Assembly: GCF_004087915.1 (NCBI RefSeq)
Contig: NZ_CP035108.1
Span: 1,798,001-1,862,000, forward strand
DNA length: 64,000 nt
From: Geovibrio thiophilus
GTDB taxonomy: Bacteria; Chrysiogenota; Deferribacteres; Deferribacterales; Geovibrionaceae
Reading direction: 5' to 3'
The notes beneath the pieces were generated by a model. The model was not told where the DNA came from. It made no database searches and was given only the letters and a program-made list of their open reading frames with translations. Both the position numbers and the translations under genes were made by a program. Below, in pieces: positions 49,707 to 59,300 of the stretch. Numbering within the stretch: position 1 is the first letter of the stretch; each line of letters opens with the position of its first letter.

Positions 49707-49766
49707 CAAATTTGTCTTAACATTTAGGCACTATATGTACAGTCGGCAGTTATGTGAAGAGAAAAA

Positions 49767-50678
49767 TCAGCCCTCAAGCAGACCCTGCACCTCATTGAGT
49801 GAGGGCATTCCATCCTGAGCGCCGTGTTTTGTGGTTGAAATGGCTGCTGCTGCGTTGGCGAATCTCACTGCGGCTCTAAGCGCCATACCCTCGCCGAGCG
49901 CATAGGCAAGCCCCGCGTTAAACGTGTCCCCCGCCGCGGTGGTGTCCACGGTGTTCACTTTGAAGCCCTCCGCATGGATGAGCCTGCCGTTTTGGTAAAT
50001 GTACGCGCCCCTGCTGCCTGCCTTCATCACAGCAGCCTTCACACCCTTAGCGGTGAGAGCTTTTCCGGCAGCCTCAAACCCTGTCTGATCATCAGGGCGT
50101 ATTCCGGTGAGCGCTTCCGCCTCGGTTTCATTAGGTGTAATTATATCTGCAAGTTTGAGAAGCTCAGAAGGAACATCCCCCGCCGGCGCCGGATCGAATA
50201 TAATCCTCGTTCCTGCGGAGTTTGCGATCTTCGCTGCCTCAAGCACCGCTTCCATGGGCACCTCAAGCTGGAGCAGCAGAAAATCCGCCTTCGCGATAAG
50301 CTCATTTTTTTCTTTTATATATTCCGCGCTTACTCTGCCGTTTGCGCCGGGGATGATGATTATAGAGTTTTCCCCGTTTTCATCCACGGTAATAACGGCT
50401 ATTCCCGTTGAGGTTTCCTCTCGGGTTATCCCTTCGGTGCTGATGCCCAGCTTTCTGAAATACTCCATATACTGCGCAGCGTATATATCATTGCCGAGCT
50501 TGCCCGTCATAACCGTCTCTGCTCCGAGCTTGGAGAGAGCAACCGCCTGATTCGCCCCCTTGCCGCCTGTAAACGTGCTGAATGATTCGCCCTGCACAGT
50601 CTCCCCTTTTTTCGGGAAACGCTTTGTTCTTGTAACCAGATCTATATTAAGACTTCCCGCTACGCAAAATCTGCTCAT
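49767..50678 (-). CDS. rbsK: Ribokinase RbsK
   Basis: A 303-residue PfkB-family sugar kinase that phosphorylates ribose with ATP. It has the N-terminal GSLNIDLVTRTKRFPKKGET (20 residues), the GGKGANQAVA motif (37-46 region), and the C-terminal signature VDTTAAGDTFNAG with the catalytic base Asp. Its ATG overlaps the stop of the regulator gene (ATGA), so rbsR and rbsK form one - strand unit. Confidence 0.95.
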   Translation of the reverse strand: MSRFCVAGSLNIDLVTRTKRFPKKGETVQGESFSTFTGGKGANQAVALSKLGAETVMTGKLGNDIYAAQYMEYFRKLGISTEGITREETSTGIAVITVDENGENSIIIIPGANGRVSAEYIKEKNELIAKADFLLLQLEVPMEAVLEAAKIANSAGTRIIFDPAPAGDVPSELLKLADIITPNETEAEALTGIRPDDQTGFEAAGKALTAKGVKAAVMKAGSRGAYIYQNGRLIHAEGFKVNTVDTTAAGDTFNAGLAYALGEGMALRAAVRFANAAAAISTTKHGAQDGMPSLNEVQGLLEG

Positions 50679-51721
50679 AAATCCTCCTTAAAATTCGCTA
50701 GGCGCTTCACGCTTTTTCTCTCTATAACCTCGCCGCCTATCATTATCTTCTCATAGGGCATGCGGCTGCCCTCCTTTATCCTCTGGGTAAGGAGGCTTAC
50801 CGCCTTTGAGCTTATCTTCTTCTTGGAAACACTGACTGTTGTCAGCGGAGGCTCTGTCATTGATGTTGCGGGCAGGTTATCAAACCCGACCACAGAAACA
50901 TCCTCCGGAACGGAATACCCCTTCTCTTTAAGCGCGCGGACGCAGCCCATGGCTATTATATCATTCACGCAGAACAGAGCGGACGGCATCTTTACACCGG
51001 AGGCGAGTATTTCACGCATGTCCCTGTAAGCGTCCTCGTATCTAGAATCCGCAGTGAAGAAAAACATTTCATCCGCCTTAAGCCCTGAAAGCTCAAGGGA
51101 TTTAACGAAGCTGCGCTTTCTGTGGGCGAAGTTGCTTGTCTCTCTCCTGCCTGTGACTATGCCGATTTCCCTGTGCCCCATGCGGACAAGGTGCGAAACG
51201 GCGTTGTAAACAGAAGAATCGTTGTTCATATCCACGAAATCAAAGGGCATGTGCGGATAAAGAAGATCTATGAAGACAAGAGGTATGTGCACCTTAAGAA
51301 AGTGGGTTATGTCCCCTTCGTCCAGCTCGGTTCCAAGTATGATCGCTCCGTCTGCGCCGGAGGAGTTGAGATAAGAAACAACCTCAGAGGGATTAAAGGA
51401 GGGAAACGCCGTGACCTCCAGCGAATAGCCCTTGCTCCCCGCTTTCATCTGCGCTCCGTCTATATAATCGGCTATGAATGCCTTATGGTTCTCATTAAGG
51501 ATCTGTCCGTGCTTGACAATATTCACAAACAGCAGCGCTTTGCGCTTCTTCCTCGGCACGCCGCCCTCAAGTCCTTTGTAGCTGTTTTCACGGGCAATTC
51601 TGAGAATCCGCTCCCTCGTCTCCGATCCAACGCCGGATTTGCCGTTGAGCACAAGGGAAACGGCGGCGGGAGAAACTTCTGCAAGCTTTGCGATTTCTGC
51701 TACTGTGATATTTTTTTTCAT
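50675..51721 (-). CDS. rbsR: LacI-family repressor of the ribose locus (RbsR-like)
   Basis: A 348-residue repressor with an N-terminal LacI helix-turn-helix (ITVAEIAKLAEVSPAAVSLV, 20 residues, with VLNGKSGVG hinge) and a periplasmic-binding-protein-like sensor domain. The name is based on its position: it is coupled to rbsK and divergent from rbsDACB across a 151-bp gap with a perfect 22-bp palindrome. Ribose is the likely inducer. Confidence 0.85.
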   Translation of the reverse strand: MKKNITVAEIAKLAEVSPAAVSLVLNGKSGVGSETRERILRIARENSYKGLEGGVPRKKRKALLFVNIVKHGQILNENHKAFIADYIDGAQMKAGSKGYSLEVTAFPSFNPSEVVSYLNSSGADGAIILGTELDEGDITHFLKVHIPLVFIDLLYPHMPFDFVDMNNDSSVYNAVSHLVRMGHREIGIVTGRRETSNFAHRKRSFVKSLELSGLKADEMFFFTADSRYEDAYRDMREILASGVKMPSALFCVNDIIAMGCVRALKEKGYSVPEDVSVVGFDNLPATSMTEPPLTTVSVSKKKISSKAVSLLTQRIKEGSRMPYEKIMIGGEVIERKSVKRLANFKEDL

Positions 51722-51794
51722 TTTATTCCTGATGTGGACGGAACATATTTGCTTTATGATTATTATATCACATTTTAGCAGCGCTCAACTAAAT

Positions 51795-51851
51795 TTTTAG
51801 TAAAATTTTACTAAAACATTTACTTGATCTCTTCTTACCGTCTGGTATCAT
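51795..51851 (+). promoter_or_regulatory. rbsD promoter with a 22-bp perfect palindromic operator
   Basis: The palindrome occupies 51795-51816 (arms TTTTAGTAAAA and TTTTACTAAAA) and ends 7 bp before TTGATC (51824-51829). A 16-bp spacer leads to TATCAT (51846-51851). The site has the size of a LacI-family operator and also lies close to the divergent rbsR start. Confidence 0.7.
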
Positions 51852-51872
51852 TACATTAGAAAGGGTGCTGAT

Positions 51873-52292
51873 ATGAAAAAGGGACAGCTTCTTAACAGCC
51901 GTATTTCGGCAGTTATTTCAGAAATGGGACATACCGACACCATAGTCATAGCAGACGCAGGTCTGCCCATACCCGCTTCCGCAGAGAGGATCGACCTAGC
52001 CCTCACTACCGGAGTGCCGGATTTCATCACCACTCTGCTTAATGTCCTCTCTGAGCTTCAGGTGGAGAAAATCACCGTCGCCGAAGAAATAATCAAGGCT
52101 AATCATACAGTTTGGGACATGATAACCGCTGTAGTAAAAAAAACCGCAAAAACACAGGGAAAACCCGTTGAAACCGCCATGGTTTCCCACGAGCGCTTCA
52201 AAGAGATGACCAAGAACGCCAAGGCTGTTATCAGAACGGGCGAATGCACCCCTTACGCCAATATAATCCTGCATTCCGGAGTGGTATTCTGA
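51873..52292 (+). CDS. rbsD: D-ribose pyranase RbsD
   Basis: A 139-residue enzyme that speeds interconversion of the pyranose and furanose forms of ribose so that RbsK can use it. Family features: MKKGQLLNSRISAVISEMGH (20 residues) with the catalytic His20, IVIADAGLPIP, FKEMTKNAKAVIRTGECTPY (20 residues) and ANIILHSGVVF. The stop overlaps the rbsA start by one base (TGATG). Confidence 0.95.
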   Translation: MKKGQLLNSRISAVISEMGHTDTIVIADAGLPIPASAERIDLALTTGVPDFITTLLNVLSELQVEKITVAEEIIKANHTVWDMITAVVKKTAKTQGKPVETAMVSHERFKEMTKNAKAVIRTGECTPYANIILHSGVVF

Positions 52293-53797
52293 TGAATAAC
52301 GCCCCTCTGCTTGAGATGAAAAGCATAACCAAGACATTCCCCGGAGTAAAGGCTCTGGACGATGTTTCCCTGCGGATTTTCTCAGGGGAGGTCATGGCGC
52401 TTTTGGGTGAAAACGGGGCGGGCAAATCCACTCTGATGAAAATTCTCAGCGGTGTTTACACAATGGACTCAGGGGAAATGCTTTATGAAGGCAAAAAACT
52501 CACCGTCAAAGATCCGAAGGACGCTCAAAACAAAGGCATAGCCATAATCCATCAGGAGCTTAACCTTATCCCTGAACTCACAGTGAGCGAAAATATTTTC
52601 CTCGGGCGGGAGCCTGTGAACCCCTTCGGTAAAATAAAATACGCTGAAATGAACGCTCTGGCTGCGGAATACCTTGTGCGCCTCGGCGAAAAAACGCTTC
52701 CAACGTCCAAAGTGTCGTCCCTCAGTGTCGGTCAGGCGCAGATGGTGGAGATAGCCAAGGCGCTTTCCATGAACGCTAAAATCATAATCATGGACGAACC
52801 CACAGACGCGCTTACGGACGTGGAAACAGAAAATCTCTTCAAAGTAATCAATGAACTGAAAAATGACGGCAAGGCACTTGTTTATATTTCCCATAAGCTT
52901 TCCGAAGTATTTGAGGTCTGCGACAGGGCAACAATCCTCCGTGACGGAACCCTTGTGGACGAAAAACCCGTGGCGGAGCTGGATGAAGAGAGCATAATCC
53001 AGCTTATGGTAGGCAGACCGCTTCTTGAGAGATACCCCAAGTCCGACTGTCCGCAGGGGGAAGTGGTTTTTGAGGCGATCAGTCTCACCAACTCTCTTGT
53101 GCGAAGCATCAGCTTTCAGGTGAAAAAAGGTGAGGTCGTGGGCATAGCGGGGCTTATGGGCTCAGGGCGCAGTGAAGTTGCGAAAACCATCTTCGGCGTA
53201 CTCCCTCTCACGGCTGGCGAAATCAGGCTGAACGGAAAACCGCTGAAGGTTACCCATCCGGCGGACGCAATCGCCGAAGGCATATCATACGTCTCCGAAG
53301 ACAGAAAACAGTTGGGGCTGATTCTTGGCATGAGCATAAAAGAGAACATCACCCTGCCCGCTCTTAAAAAATATCAGAATGTGTTCAGGCATGTTTCATA
53401 CGATAAAGAGACGGAAACATCAAAAGAATACATAAAAAAGATGTCCATAAAAACCACAGGTCCTTCACAGAAAGTAGTCAACCTCAGCGGCGGCAACCAG
53501 CAGAAGGTTGCGATAGCCAAGGGTGTGGTCACAGAGCCTAATGTCCTGATTCTGGATGAACCGACAAGAGGCGTGGATGTCGGCGCCAAGAAAGAGATAT
53601 ACGAACTGATAAACCTGCTCAAGGCTGACGGAATGGCTATTATACTCATATCATCCGAACTGCCTGAGGTTCTGGGCATGAGCGACCGCATACTCATCAT
53701 GAGTGCGGGACGCATATCCGGTGAGCTTACCCGACAGGACGCCACTCAGGAAAAGATAATGACGCTCGCCATAAGCGGGCTTACACAAACAGCCTGA
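52292..53797 (+). CDS. rbsA: Ribose ABC transporter ATPase RbsA
   Basis: A 501-residue protein made of two ABC ATPase domains, as in all sugar importers of this class. The first domain has Walker A GENGAGKST and signature SVGQAQMVEIA. The second has GLMGSGRSE, LSGGNQQKVAIA and ILDEPTRGVDVGAK. I chose ATG 52292 (MNNAPLLEMKSITK), which overlaps the rbsD stop. A longer frame runs back into rbsD. Confidence 0.95.
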   Translation: MNNAPLLEMKSITKTFPGVKALDDVSLRIFSGEVMALLGENGAGKSTLMKILSGVYTMDSGEMLYEGKKLTVKDPKDAQNKGIAIIHQELNLIPELTVSENIFLGREPVNPFGKIKYAEMNALAAEYLVRLGEKTLPTSKVSSLSVGQAQMVEIAKALSMNAKIIIMDEPTDALTDVETENLFKVINELKNDGKALVYISHKLSEVFEVCDRATILRDGTLVDEKPVAELDEESIIQLMVGRPLLERYPKSDCPQGEVVFEAISLTNSLVRSISFQVKKGEVVGIAGLMGSGRSEVAKTIFGVLPLTAGEIRLNGKPLKVTHPADAIAEGISYVSEDRKQLGLILGMSIKENITLPALKKYQNVFRHVSYDKETETSKEYIKKMSIKTTGPSQKVVNLSGGNQQKVAIAKGVVTEPNVLILDEPTRGVDVGAKKEIYELINLLKADGMAIILISSELPEVLGMSDRILIMSAGRISGELTRQDATQEKIMTLAISGLTQTA

Positions 53798-53824
53798 TAA
53801 AAACATAATGACGGAGTTATTCAT

Positions 53825-54763
53825 ATGAAAATGACGGTTAAGGAATTCCTCATCAGATTCAGACCGCTTCTGGGTCTGTTGATTCTCGCAGTGATAGTCT
53901 CGCTTCTGAGTCCGAGATTTCTCACCGTCAGCAATATCTTAAACGTTCTCCGCCAAACCTCGATCAATGCGGTGATGGCAGCGGGAATGACATTCGTTAT
54001 TCTCACCGGCGGCATAGATCTCTCAGTGGGTTCCATACTCGCACTATGCGGCGCCGTGGCGGCTTTTATGATCTCAAGCGGGTTTGACCCGTACATAACC
54101 ATAGCGACCACCCTGCTTCTGGGAACTGTTCTGGGAGTTTTCGCTGGGGTAATCATAACGAAAGGAAAGGTTCAGCCCTTCATAGCAACCCTTGTAGCTA
54201 TGACCCTTCTCAGGGGAGCAACCCTTGTTTTTACCGACGGCAGACCCATCTCAACTGGTTTTGACGCAAGCTCGGACGTTTTCGCATGGTTCGGCACAGG
54301 CTATGTTCTCGGCATTCCGGTGCCTGTTTTCCTAATGATTCTTGTTTTCGCAGTGTCTTATTATGTGCTTAAATACACCCGCTTCGGCAGGTATGTATAC
54401 GCTGTCGGCGGCAATGAGGAAGCATCAAGACTCTCCGGTGTGCGTGTCAGCAGAGTAAAAACCGCAGTTTACGCCATAAGCGGGCTCCTCTCCGCTCTGG
54501 CGGGAATAATAATCACCGCGCGTCTCTCCTCCGCTCAGCCCACAGCGGGCGCAGGATACGAGCTTGACGCCATAGCCGCCGTCGTCCTCGGCGGAACAAG
54601 CCTCGCCGGAGGCGTGGGAACAATCTTCGGAACACTGATCGGCGCGCTGATAATAGGCATACTTAACAACGCCCTGAACCTCATGAACGTGTCTTCATAC
54701 TACCAGATGATCGCTAAGGGAGCGGTGATTCTCATCGCTGTCCTTATGGATAGAAAAAAATAA
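53825..54763 (+). CDS. rbsC: Ribose ABC transporter permease RbsC
   Basis: A 312-residue inner-membrane permease of the BPD_transp_2 family with eight to ten helices. Hallmarks: [20 protein letters not shown] (20 residues), [35 protein letters not shown] (20 residues), [12 protein letters not shown] and [20 protein letters not shown] (20 residues). It lies between rbsA and rbsB, 27 bp after rbsA. Confidence 0.95.
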   Translation: MKMTVKEFLIRFRPLLGLLILAVIVSLLSPRFLTVSNILNVLRQTSINAVMAAGMTFVILTGGIDLSVGSILALCGAVAAFMISSGFDPYITIATTLLLGTVLGVFAGVIITKGKVQPFIATLVAMTLLRGATLVFTDGRPISTGFDASSDVFAWFGTGYVLGIPVPVFLMILVFAVSYYVLKYTRFGRYVYAVGGNEEASRLSGVRVSRVKTAVYAISGLLSALAGIIITARLSSAQPTAGAGYELDAIAAVVLGGTSLAGGVGTIFGTLIGALIIGILNNALNLMNVSSYYQMIAKGAVILIAVLMDRKK

Positions 54764-54786
54764 CATCAAACAAAAAGGAGAGTCGC

Positions 54787-55662
54787 ATGAAAAGGATCTT
54801 AGCTATCGCGGCGGCATTTATTGCAATTACTGCAATGTCCGCCTTCTCTGCACAGAAACCAGTAGGTCTTGTGGTATCCACGCTCAACAACCCGTTCTTT
54901 GTGACCCTTAAGGACGGTGCTGAGTCAAAGGCAAAAGAACTCGGAGTTCAGCTCATTGTTCTTGACTCACAGAACGATCCCGCAAAGGAAATAGCAAACG
55001 TTGAAGACCTTCTTTCAAGAGGCGTAGCGGTTATACTGATCAACCCCACCGACTCGGACGCTGTGGGCAACGCAATCCGCATCGCAAACAGGGCAAAGGT
55101 TCCCGTCATCACCCTTGACAGAGGCGCAAACGCCGGAACAGTTGTTTCCCACATAGCCTCAGATAACGTAGCCGGCGGCAAAATGGCAGGTGAATACATA
55201 GTTCAGAGACTTGGCAAGCAGAGCAACGTTGTGGAACTTGAGGGCATACCCGGAACATCCGCAGCCAGAAACAGAGGTAAAGGCTTCAACGAAGCGCTCA
55301 AAGGTTCGCAGATCACCGTTATCGCCCGCCAGACAGCAGACTTCGACAGAACAAAAGGGCTCAACGTAATGGAGAACATCCTTCAGGCTCAGCCCGTTAT
55401 AGACGCTGTTTTCGCTCATAACGACGAAATGGCGCTCGGCGCCCTCAGAGCTATTCAGGCTTCCGGCAGAAAAATCATGGTTGTCGGCTTTGACGCAACA
55501 GATGATGCTGTTAAGGCTGTTAAAGACGGCGCGCTTTCAGCCACAGTGGCACAGCAGCCAGCTTTCATCGGCGCCAAAGGCGTTGAAACAGCAAAGGCGG
55601 TTCTTGACGGCAAAAAAGTTCCCGTCGGCATACCTGTGGGGCTTAAGCTCATAACAAAATAA
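54787..55662 (+). CDS. rbsB: Ribose-binding periplasmic protein RbsB
   Basis: A 291-residue periplasmic protein with a signal peptide (cleavage near SAFSA-QK, residue 22). Ribose-site segments are [20 protein letters not shown] (20 residues), [20 protein letters not shown] (20 residues), [22 protein letters not shown] and GFDATDDAV. Last gene of rbsDACB, with a strong terminator 26 bp after the stop. Confidence 0.95.
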   Translation: MKRILAIAAAFIAITAMSAFSAQKPVGLVVSTLNNPFFVTLKDGAESKAKELGVQLIVLDSQNDPAKEIANVEDLLSRGVAVILINPTDSDAVGNAIRIANRAKVPVITLDRGANAGTVVSHIASDNVAGGKMAGEYIVQRLGKQSNVVELEGIPGTSAARNRGKGFNEALKGSQITVIARQTADFDRTKGLNVMENILQAQPVIDAVFAHNDEMALGALRAIQASGRKIMVVGFDATDDAVKAVKDGALSATVAQQPAFIGAKGVETAKAVLDGKKVPVGIPVGLKLITK

Positions 55663-55687
55663 TTATCCATACACATCACCAAACTAT

Positions 55688-55712
55688 GGCGGGGGCAGCC
55701 CCGCCTTTTTTT
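55688..55712 (+). terminator. Terminator of the rbs operon
   Basis: GGCGGGG (55688-55694) pairs with CCCCGCC (55699-55705), 4-nt loop, followed by seven T residues. Confidence 0.85.
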
Positions 55713-55785
55713 ATCAGTTCCATGCGGTTTTTTCGTCAGAATAGGTGTATAACATTATTGTACAAATTTTAAAAAAGGTCGTGAT

Positions 55786-56160
55786 ATGAGCTTAAAAAAC
55801 GATTTGTTCAGCAAAACCGCAGGCGAATACACATATGGCGGCAGAATCTGGATCGATAAAAACGGAAAAAACTTTCTCGGACTGGGCAAAATACACTTTC
55901 TTGAACTCATTAAACAGCACGGCTCCATGTCAAAAGCGGCATCTATGCTCAATATGTCCTACAGCAAGGCGTGGGGCATGGTGGACACCATGAATTCGCT
56001 TGCGCGTAAACCTCTTGTGGTCAAAAAAACAGGCGGCGCAGGCGGAGGGGGAGCGGAGCTTACAGAGGAAGGAGAAAGGGTGCTTGAACTTTACTGGGAA
56101 TTTTCAAGGAATTTTGAGCTGTTCCTTCTGAAACAAAAGGAAGTCATTGATCAACTTTAG
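55786..56160 (+). CDS. ModE-type winged-helix protein (DNA-binding domain only)
   Basis: A 124-residue protein that matches the LysR-like winged-helix domain of ModE: GRIWIDKNGKNFLGLGKIHF (20 residues), LIKQHGSMSKAASMLNMSYS (20 residues), KAWGMVDTMN, then the KKTGGAGGGGAELTEEG wing. The C-terminal molybdate-binding domains of full ModE are absent, so any molybdate response would need a partner. No transport genes for molybdate are near; the only related gene is the MoaE-family protein 24 kb away. It is a single gene between the rbs terminator and the CRISPR array. Confidence 0.8.
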   Translation: MSLKNDLFSKTAGEYTYGGRIWIDKNGKNFLGLGKIHFLELIKQHGSMSKAASMLNMSYSKAWGMVDTMNSLARKPLVVKKTGGAGGGGAELTEEGERVLELYWEFSRNFELFLLKQKEVIDQL

Positions 56161-56305
56161 AAAAGTTCCCTTAACCAAAAGAAACCTAACCTGTTGTCAC
56201 AAAATCACATGTTGTAAAAACAGATCTAGGGGGAAAATCAAGTAAGCAAAAACTGCCAGCCCCACCCTATCGTTATCAGTTGATGTTCGCCTTACTTTTT
56301 GCTTA

Positions 56306-59300
56306 TTTCTAAGCTGCCTGTGCGGCAGTGAACGCCAGTATCAAGGCTTGTCACCATCCGTATCGTTTCTAAGCTGCCTGTGCGGCAGTGAACGTGCCCT
56401 CTGTGGTGGACGTAATAACATCAAATTTCTAAGCTGCCTGTGCGGCAGTGAACTCGCAAGAGATATAGCCTCTGCCATTGTGCGAATTTCTAAGCTGCCT
56501 GTGCGGCAGTGAACAGATGTGGTGAAATAGAAGCTCTCCGTATACATTTCTAAGCTGCCTGTGCGGCAGTGAACAAGGCAGCCAATATATCACGTTCGAT
56601 ATTCATTTTCTAAGCTGCCTGTGCGGCAGTGAACGCTGTCACTTCCCTTTACTGCGGCCGCTTTCATTTCTAAGCTGCCTGTGCGGCAGTGAACGCGGAT
56701 GCTATCAGCGCACAGCATATAGGAGTTTTCTAAGCTGCCTGTGCGGCAGTGAACGTAGAACGAGCTTGATCTGAAACCGAGGTGCATTTCTAAGCTGCCT
56801 GTGCGGCAGTGAACATCAATTTTAGATTCAACATACTGAACTTTAGTTTCTAAGCTGCCTGTGCGGCAGTGAACCGAATGGTAAAAACCGGGGAGATAGA
56901 GGGGTTTTTCTAAGCTGCCTGTGCGGCAGTGAACAAATGCTTGAAGTTCTTACGGAAACCCTCAAATTTCTAAGCTGCCTGTGCGGCAGTGAACGGACTT
57001 TTTAAGTCCGCCAGATTCAAGGTTAATTTCTAAGCTGCCTGTGCGGCAGTGAACGCAACGGGGGCTTGCCCTGCCCGAATGGACAGTTTCTAAGCTGCCT
57101 GTGCGGCAGTGAACTTATACTGGCGGCGTGAACCGCCAAAAAATTATTTCTAAGCTGCCTGTGCGGCAGTGAACGCCATTCCGCATCAATGACAAAAAAC
57201 CCGCATTTTCTAAGCTGCCTGTGCGGCAGTGAACCTGGCGGAGAAGAGGTTCTCGCCCGCTCAAATTTTCTAAGCTGCCTGTGCGGCAGTGAACGGTAAA
57301 CAGGTATAGTTATGAGGATTTTTTCATTTCTAAGCTGCCTGTGCGGCAGTGAACTACGGGCTCATTGAGTCGCCCCGAACTTTGAATTTCTAAGCTGCCT
57401 GTGCGGCAGTGAACACCACAAACAACACATTCCGCCATTTTTCACCTTTCTAAGCTGCCTGTGCGGCAGTGAACATATGCTCCGTGGGGTTGAAAGCATC
57501 CTGAAATTTCTAAGCTGCCTGTGCGGCAGTGAACCTTGTCGAAATTAGCGCCCGCTTCTTTAAGCATTTCTAAGCTGCCTGTGCGGCAGTGAACTCTGGC
57601 GGACTTAAAAAGTCCGCATCGTTGAGTTTCTAAGCTGCCTGTGCGGCAGTGAACATGGGCAGATGCTCCAGTTACAGGCGTTACAATTTCTAAGCTGCCT
57701 GTGCGGCAGTGAACCCGTGCCGTCTCTCCTGCGCTTTCTCTCCAGTTTTCTAAGCTGCCTGTGCGGCAGTGAACTCAGTAATTCAGCTTATGCTGTGAGC
57801 TATAAGTTTCTAAGCTGCCTGTGCGGCAGTGAACCTGTAAAGAAAGAAGTCAGAAAAATTGACAAATTTCTAAGCTGCCTGTGCGGCAGTGAACTGTGAA
57901 GCATATCTATTTGCAAGTGCTGTGTCTTTCTAAGCTGCCTGTGCGGCAGTGAACAGAAACCGGCTGCCTCCCCTGTGTACACTCAGTTTCTAAGCTGCCT
58001 GTGAGGCAGTGAACATATCCACGGCGGGTTGTTTCCGGCGGGTTTTTTTCTAAGCTGCCTGTGCGGCAGTGAACTCGGGACAATACAGGTCTGTCCTGAT
58101 TCTTGATTTCTAAGCTGCCTGTGCGGCAGTGAACGCTCAAGCGCATCTTCTTCCGGTTCTTCCTCCTTTCTAAGCTGCCTGTGCGGCAGTGAACGACAGA
58201 CTTGAAGAAAGGATGCTGGAGATGCTTTTCTAAGCTGCCTGTGCGGCAGTGAACATGCGGCAATGCCTGTTCAGAGAAGTTATTAATTTCTAAGCTGCCT
58301 GTGCGGCAGTGAACGAAATGATTTCGTGGTATATCGATCAAGAAACTTTCTAAGCTGCCTGTGCGGCAGTGAACAAAACGCAACGGTGTATATTTATGAC
58401 TCTCTTTTTCTAAGCTGCCTGTGCGGCAGTGAACGTACGCAATACCTTATTTGCATATCTGCTTTATTTCTAAGCTGCCTGTGCGGCAGTGAACTGGGGA
58501 TCGCAAACACCATAACCGTTACATACTTTCTAAGCTGCCTGTGCGGCAGTGAACCGTGCATACATGCACAGTCGCCGCAAACTGATTTTCTAAGCTGCCT
58601 GTGCGGCAGTGAACGAACAGCGAATAACGGGATCGACAGATACGCATTTCTAAGCTGCCTGTGCGGCAGTGAACTCGTAAGAGGCTTTAACGGGCTTGAC
58701 GAGAACTTTCTAAGCTGCCTGTGCGGCAGTGAACAACACTTTCTCCGGGCGAAAGCTCTGGAATGTTTTCTAAGCTGCCTGTGCGGCAGTGAACATGCAA
58801 TTAAGCGGGTTCTGGCAACATCACGGTTTCTAAGCTGCCTGTGCGGCAGTGAACTTATGTACGTTATGACAAATCAGCAGCTTGAATTTCTAAGCTGCCT
58901 GTGCGGCAGTGAACGAGGAATACGAAGGAACCAGCCCCATAGCAGATTTCTAAGCTGCCTGTGCGGCAGTGAACTCAACGTTTGCCCAGACATCATCAAA
59001 GCCAACTTTCTAAGCTGCCTGTGCGGCAGTGAACCTATGTATGATCCACCTAGCACCGCCGCTAACGTTTCTAAGCTGCCTGTGCGGCAGTGAACAGAAG
59101 GCGCACGCATAAGCGAGATAAGCACAGTTTCTAAGCTGCCTGTGCGGCAGTGAACGGTTATGCCTGTTAAAACCGGTCCTGCATTAATTTCTAAGCTGCC
59201 TGTGCGGCAGTGAACTTATATTTATTTTATAAGTATATTCGCTAATTTTTCTAAGCTGCCTGTGCGGCAGTGAACATTTATCGTGGAAAATTTCCCCGAT

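Noticed and set aside
49561-49766. S-box (SAM-I) riboswitch before metN
   Set aside because: The hairpin leader is real, but the conserved S-box core elements I know are not present, so it is listed only as an attenuator-like leader.
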